Positions 58,037-64,000 of a stretch of DNA of 64,000 nt are shown piece by piece. This DNA comes from Apoderus coryli. Its lineage: Eukaryota; Arthropoda; Insecta; Coleoptera; Attelabidae. The translations under genes and the position numbers were made by a program. Positions within the stretch are counted from its first letter, which is position 1. Each line of letters starts with the position of its first letter. The DNA lies in NCBI GenBank assembly GCA_911728435.2, contig OU452202.1:22051135-22115134 (forward strand), read 5' to 3'. Under the pieces are notes generated by a model. That model saw only the letters and a program-made list of their open reading frames with translations, was not told where the DNA came from and did not search any database.

Positions 58037-61000
58037 TTAAGTACTAGTAAAGAATTTATTTATGATTGATAAAGCTACACCATTAGTCCATCCAAATCCA
58101 GCTTGTACAGTATATTCACCACCACCACCGAATCGGCCCGAATGTAGTGCATCGTATTTTTCAAACATCATTTGACTGTCCTCATAGCCGAGCTGATTCG
58201 ATTTTATCCATAAACTTGCAAGTTTCTTTGCTATTTCTGTAGCATTTGTGTTACCTGAAAATTTCGTTACTTGTAATGTACCTACACGGTAATTCATTAT
58301 TTATTTATTCATTATATTTTGACACCCACATAGAGTCGTTACTATGGATGATAGAAAAACAAATTTACTATAAAATTTTGAGGCTTTCTGCTGTAGTATC
58401 TTTTAGAACTATTGCAATCAAAAGTTTTGTTTGTAAAATTGAAAAAAATCGATCTGTATAGTTTTCTATACATACATACAGATCGATTTGGTTCCCGGAG
58501 GAACACCCTGTATATTACAAGCTAAATATTTTTGTCTGATTTAAAAAAAGTAGAGGTTATTGGAATTAGCTTAATTAGAATCGAGTTATAAGTTTTAACG
58601 ACAACAGCAATATGTTCCGTTTCAGTTGAATTCTAAAGCGATCTCATCGGTTTACGAGAAATTTGCTCCAAGAATAACAATGGTTACAAGTTCGTATAGG
58701 CTTTTTATGTACGGAATCACTCAAAGATTTGTTGGTAAGTGCTTGTACGGAAAAGCAAAATTTAAATGGAATGAAGGTCAAATGTTGATCCAGTATTTAT
58801 AGGTTGGTTTCGTTCTAGAGTCTATATTAGTGATGTCCAGGACAATAATATTATTAAAAGAATGATTCTGTAGAAATCTGAAGTAAAACGTCAAGGTACC
58901 TAGATGATTTTTATTTTTAAAAATTCACATAGACACATACCTGTATCAAATAATCCTAAAATGACGATCTCTTGTAATGGAGGCCATGCATTTGGAAAAT
59001 CCCATTGCTCACCACTTTGATCCAACGATGTGGGAATACCACCCTGAAAGTAAAAAATCCTTGAAACTATAAAGCGTTTTTCTGTTGCACAAACATTTTA
59101 TTTCGCATCCCTCATCTCTTTCCACCTTGAGTACGATGCGGAACTATAAGTGAACAGGAAAAACGAGTACAGTATTATAAAGATTTTTACCTGATACTCC
59201 TCAAGTTTATTCTCATGGAAATAGTTCGCTGCTCGTCGACCATATTCTTTGGCTACAGTAGTGTCATATGTACCAGTCCATAATGGGGCAAAATTACTGG
59301 GATAAAATGATTTTCTTGGCTTTGACAAAGTGATATCGTAATCGTACCATATACCTTTTGGTAAAAAGTAATATTTATTAAGTCCCTAGAATGACACATA
59401 GATGGCTTTACCAGAATTTTTTCCATATGATTTTTACTTAGTACTAACTCACAGTATAATAAATAATACAGTATTCTGACTCTCCGCTTTCGGGGCGTCC
59501 TGCGCATCTCGTCGCGCATGCCGCTATTATGGGTTAAAACGTCACAATAATCGCATAGACGTAGATAGACATCGTTCACTTCTGTGTTCAATATATAGTT
59601 CATTGTCGGCGTGTACGAGATAAATAAATATTGTGTTTGTAATCTAATGCTGTGTTTTTGGTATAGTGTTCGTGAGAATTAAAAGGATTTTATTTTTATT
59701 AACGTGTCTTGGTATTAATACAATGAAGAATCAGGGAGGACATGTGTCTGCTGCAAAAAGTTGTCCCAATAAGCTTCCCCAAAGATCCTGTTAGGTGAGT
59801 AATAAGTAAAAAAAAAGATGAATACTAGATAATTTTACGTTTATAACTATATTTGTATAACCGCAAAAATTTATATAACGAAATGACAGTATCTAATATG
59901 TTTTAAACTAAATGCAAGTGAAACATAAACACAAGTTGTCGCCTGGCGAGATAGCATGATAAGCAATCAGCTAGGGATTATATTATTGACAATATACAGG
60001 GTGGTCCAACTTTTACCTGCATAAATTTCAGAATCGATAGATAATCCACAAATAATGTGAGTTTTGTTAATAAACTATGTACGAAAAATTCTTCGTTACA
60101 AAGTTACAGGGTGTTGAAATTTAAGAAAAAAATTCGAATTTTATTAATATCTTTATAACCAATTGAGATATTTAAATAAAATTTGGTACGTGTAGAGAGC
60201 TAATCTAGCTCAATTTTGCCATGTAATAATATTATTTTTATTTCCACCAGTGGCGTGCGTACGGCTACCGATTGCGATATTTTTAATGAAAAAACAGATA
60301 CGTCACTGGTTTTTGTCAAAATAAAAATTATATCTGCAATCCTTATTCAATTTAAAAGAAAAAAGTACTCCTGGCTTTTTTTCGTTTGACGCAACATTTT
60401 CGAGTAAAAAAATAAAAATCGTCTAAATCAAATTCTTAGGTCACTTCATAAAGATGGTAGAAATGCTTATCATTTTAGGCCTGTGCAAGATTTGTTGCCT
60501 GAGGACTATGTTAAAACGCGTAACTGCATTGCAATTGGTTATTGAATAAAGTTCAAGTAGATGGAGATTTCCTGCAAAAGGTTTGCTGAACTGATGAAGC
60601 TTCATTTACAAGTACTGGTATAACGAATTACCACAACTTTCATATTTGGTCACAACACAATCCATACGAAGTGCGAGCGAGAAAGTTTCAACACCAATTC
60701 AATATGAACGTGTGGCTAGGAGTAATATCCAATAATCTCCTCCGACCATTCTTTTTACCAGCTAGGGTCTCAGCACAATTGTTTTTAGACTTTGTACAGA
60801 ATAATGTAAATGATTTATTGCCACTTCATTTACGTGCGAATGGATGGTTTCATATGGATGGAGCAGCAGCACATTTCGGGCGGAATGTGAGAAACTGGAT
60901 AACAGAGCATTACGGAAATCAAAGGATTGGCCGTTTCTCTGGAAAAGTCGAAAATAATCATGAGGGACCTATATCTTGGACCAAAGGTCGCCTGACCTGA

Positions 61001-63753
61001 CTCCACTTGATTTCTTTATTGGGGGCTACCTAAAAGAAAAAGTGTATAGGGTGCCGGTCAGAAACCGCGAAGAATTAGTCTTAAAAATTCAAGAAGCAGC
61101 AATTAAGAGCATCAGCAGAAGATGTCAATTATGTATTGACAATGACGGTAGTCATTTTGGACAGTTTCTGTAAAAACTGTTAAAACGTGTAATGAGATGT
61201 TATTTTTATGTTGGTTTTCAATACATTTGATTTAGACGATTTTTATTTTTTTACTCGAAAATGTTGCGTCAAACGAAAAAAAGCCAAGAGTACTTTTTTC
61301 TTTTAAATTGAATAAGGATTGCAGATATAATTTTTATTTTGAGAAAAACCAGTGGCGTATCTGTTTTTTCATTCAAAATATCGCAATCGGTAGTCGTACG
61401 CACGCCACTGGTGGAAATAAAAATAATATTATTAAATGACAAAATTCAGCTAGATTAGCTCTCTACACGTACCAAATTTCATTTAAATATCTCAATTGGT
61501 TATAAAGATATTAATAAAATTCGAATTTTTTTCTTAAATTTCAACACCCTGTAACTTTGTAACGAAGAATTTTTCGTACATAGTTTATTAACAAAACTCA
61601 CATTATTTGTGGATTATCTATCGATTCTGAAATTTATGCAGGTAAAAGTTGGACCACCCTGTATATGGCCCTTGTTTGACTAAAATAGCTGACAACAGGA
61701 TTCAGTTGATGCAGAATTCAGGCACAGGGCTTGTATGTGGAATTCGTAGGGGTGAAAGAGGCTAGTGCTAAGATTACGGAAATCGGCTGGTTAAAAATGA
61801 AACAACGTCGGATTTTCATTCACTAATTTTGATTAATAAAATCATCAGATGGAAAAAGGCGGAATCCTTATATGAAAGATTGAGGTTCCGGGGATCTGTG
61901 TATGATGTGAATATTCCTCATAAAACTGTCATTACGCCACCGCTACACTCAACATCAATCTTTGAGCGGTATTTTCCTATATGGTTGCAAAATATTACAA
62001 CGCTCTACCGGAGATTATAAAAAGTTTACAGGGGTTTGTCGGGAAACTTTTTATATAGTTCTGAACAGTTATTTTGTTTTAACTAAAACTTACCATCTAC
62101 TTTATCATACAATATTATCTCGACAGATTTCTGTAAGGTAACTGCTCGCTCCAACCATTGTACAGCTTTCGCTTCCTTTGCTAGTAACTTGTAGAAATTT
62201 GATATATCCCGAAATGCTCTACATAAAAATGCATTTAAATCTACTGGAGCCACACGAGTAGTCTCAACAAAAGTAAGATTCGTATTCGTACCTCCAGATG
62301 AATCAAAAAACCATCTTGTAGAAAAGTCCCAACCACTTTCTGCGCCACTTTTAAGTTCCTTATAACATGATTCCTGCAAATTAAAATATCTTTAAGAAAG
62401 ACAAACCGGATAAGGTCGGAATCGCAAAAGTACACAAATTCAGGACCGATATTTAGTAGTTTCTTCTTTGCGAAAACGAATAGCGACAGCAAAAGACCTT
62501 CAAAGTACACTTAGGATGGCTCATCACGTAACCATTTCTAACCAGAGTGTTAAAAACAGGTTACAGAAAGGAGATTTAAAACCAAGAAGGCCAGTACGAA
62601 AACCTGTTTTAACTCGAAATCATAAAACTATGCGATTAAACTTTGCTCGTGAACATTTGGGATGGCAACTTCGACAATGGAGGCCAGTACTTTTTACAGA
62701 CGCATCAAGATTTCATCTCACTGATTGCGTGTGTATAGACGTCCGAATGAACGATAATCCACTGCTGCTGTACAAGAAGTATTCAGATTTGGAGATGGTC
62801 CGATAATGGTCTGAGGTGGAATGAGTTTGGACGCAAAAACCGATCTTGTAGTGATACGGGGAAGTCTTACAGCTGCAAGATATATGGATATCAGTCTGTT
62901 AGATCAGGTTATTCCTGCAGCATATTGATTTTATTTTGTTACTTACTTTTTTGCTATCGTCTTTATAATAAGCACAGGTTTGTATATCCTCGTAGTATGA
63001 TTCAGGCCTCGGGGTACCATCTGTAGAAGCATAATGGGCCAAGTTATGTTTGACACCGTCTTTTTCAACCACTGTGAAGCGATTGTTTAACCAGAACTTC
63101 AACTCATTCTCTAATGTATCGATATGTTTGTTTAACCTGTTAGATTAAAATGTCTAATGAAAATAATTTTGTGGGTTATTACCCATTTAACCTAGCAGCT
63201 AAATGACCAGAGGCATGATAGATATTGACGAATTCTTTCCGCTCTGAGTAGCAGCATTCGTCAAGATTTACCTTGCCCTGCTGACTGGTAAGAGATTTCT
63301 ACTTACCATTCAATGTCATTTGTCACTCGAAGATATTCGCTAACCATTAAACTTAATAAAGGTGGTTGTGATCGATTGAGATAGTACACACGACTACCAT
63401 TTGGTACGAAACCGTATTTTTCAACCAAATAAATAAAATTTTCTAACATACCACGAACTGTGACGGCCATTTCTGATAGCAATAAACCTAGCCATAGAAA
63501 AACGCATTATCATATTTGTTTAAGTGTGACGTTTCTGTTTTCCTAATCAGAAATATTGAGTAATGGCAATACAAAACTGTTTTAATGGTAACTATTCACC
63601 TTTAACGATCCAGTACGAGTCCCAGTAATATAATTCCCGAAATCTTCCACCTGGAATGATAAATCCATTTGGAACTGGTAACAAAGAGTGTTGGTTAGGT
63701 TTTTCTTTAACATCCTCTTTGACTTTTCGTCCTAATTCTGACCAAATTGAAAC
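58037..63753 (-). CDS. Treh: Trehalase (copy 2), 5' end outside window
   Basis: Second GH37 trehalase, tandem and same strand as copy 1. Exons in view: 63753-63600, 63487-63307, 63136-62947, 62373-62094, 59354-59191, 59043-58941, 58254-58037; phases close to 429 residues. Signatures intact: PGGRFRELYYWDSYW, QWDFPNAWPP, ESGWDF, GGGGEYTVQAGFGWTNG; it ends KFFTST with no membrane span. Signal peptide and first exons lie beyond base 64000. Intron pattern differs from copy 1: here the first signature is uninterrupted and introns fall after WIVK and within DIEW|LNKH, where copy 1 has one continuous exon. Introns carry a Tc1 fragment and a nested P-like/mariner insert. No stop or frameshift in the seven exons, so probably functional. 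Confidence 0.92.
59450..62045 (+). mobile_element. P-like element, copy 4, interrupted by mariner
   Basis: The left end CACAGTATAATAAATAATAC matches copies 2 and 3. THAP-like start at 59723-59794 (MKNQGGHVSAAKSCPN) with GTGAGT donor. LINE 3' end split around 59997-61661 and resuming to about 62035. The right terminus is missing, so no target duplication can be checked. In the trehalase-2 intron between the exons at 62094 and 59354. Confidence 0.8.
59997..61661 (+). mobile_element. Mariner-like element with about 430-bp inverted repeats
   Basis: TA|CAGGGTGGTCCAACTTTTAC at left and the mirror at right, TA on both sides. The arms 59997-60434 and 61225-61661 are nearly identical in reverse. Copy 2 shows the empty site. 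Between the arms is a broken transposase: TDEASFTSTG (first Asp), FHMDGAAAHFGRNVRNWI (second Asp), RSPDLTPLDFFIGGYLKEKV (third), with frameshifts near 60950 and stops in the 5' part. Inactive itself. Confidence 0.88.
62399..62928 (+). mobile_element. Tc1-like transposase fragment
   Basis: HHVTISNQSVKNRLQKGDLK (helix-turn-helix end), LNFAREHLGWQLRQWRPVLF then TDASRFHL (first catalytic Asp), then, after a frameshift, MSLDAKTDLVVIRGSLTAAR. Lacks the third catalytic residue and ends. Lies in a trehalase-2 intron on the opposite strand. Confidence 0.85.
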
Positions 63754-64000
63754 CTATTATTATAAGAGAGAGAATAATTTTTTTTATTCATCATACACTG
63801 TGTTGAAGATAAGAATGGGATAGCATTGGAATCTTGGAGTAGGAGTTACAATGTCGTTTAGATTAGAGAAAAGTTGTACAATTTAAACACATTTCAAATG
63901 GTGTTTTCAAAAGTAAACTAACTTTAGCCGTTTTCGAGAATTTTTGAACAAACGATTTTTTGCAATTTTAGTTTTTATTTATTTCTGACATTATTTTTAG
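63754..64000. other. Trehalase-2 intron to window edge
   Basis: Upstream intron of trehalase 2 on the minus strand; the preceding exon is not within the window. Nothing else seen. Confidence 0.5.

Noticed and set aside
57397..58512. CAGGGTGT at 57399 and ACACCCTG at 58502 look like ends of one mariner-type element
   Set aside because: The interval contains the last coding exon of trehalase 2 (58254-58037), so they cannot be the two ends of a single insertion; probably separate fragments.

Overview
This 64-kb window is AT-rich insect nuclear DNA. The evidence is spliced genes with GT-AG introns, two secreted trehalase genes in tandem, and dense LINE, mariner/Tc1, piggyBac-like and P-like transposon debris. 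I cannot name the species; a beetle or similar holometabolous insect would fit, but that is a guess. Gene identities come from recognising protein families by eye, and exon borders from reading frame plus splice dinucleotides. No search was run.

Layout: (1) 1-2893, + strand: the 3' nine exons of a RECK homologue (Kazal-motif, GPI-anchored protease regulator). (2) 3.0-8.0 kb: intergenic, with LINE debris, a mariner-like MITE and repeats. (3) 8048-25432, - strand: a TTLL4-like tubulin polyglutamylase of at least 12 exons. Its introns hold most of the unusual DNA: a hammerhead-ribozyme element, a 46-bp-arm palindrome, a 174-bp tandem repeat, a piggyBac-like element with a P-like element inside, a Tc1/mariner-like element with a LINE inside, and a THAP-domain fragment. 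(4) 26947-36550, + strand: VPS11 (HOPS/CORVET core subunit, 18 exons, 1040 aa) with three LINE copies in its introns and an NPF-motif tail. (5) 36673-37048, - strand: mRpS21, tail-to-tail with VPS11 and head-to-head with the next gene. (6) 37701-45005, + strand: a PDXDC1 homologue (14 exons, 816 aa) that appears to lack the PLP lysine. (7) 45.5-49.4 kb: a LINE, then no gene seen. (8) 50825-55353 and 58037->63753, - strand: two soluble trehalases. The first is complete (567 aa); the second runs off the window at its 5' end. Their introns and the spacer carry copies of one P-like DNA transposon.

Two mobile systems stand out. First, 13600-14327 is a compact element of about 340 bp per unit. It carries a hammerhead self-cleaving ribozyme with every core base in place, a GUC cleavage triplet and a two-part helix I with internal loop. 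Two units sit in inverted orientation, are circularly permuted relative to each other, and lie between 13-bp direct repeats. This is the expected look of a retrozyme or Penelope-type terminal repeat copied through a circular RNA. Second, a P-superfamily-like element occurs at about 9.1, 49.4, 55.7 and 59.5 kb, with CACAG-type terminal inverted repeats and 7-bp target duplications. Three copies keep a THAP-like first exon and all three have picked up the 3' end of a LINE. The copy in the trehalase-2 intron was then hit by a mariner with terminal repeats of about 430 bp.
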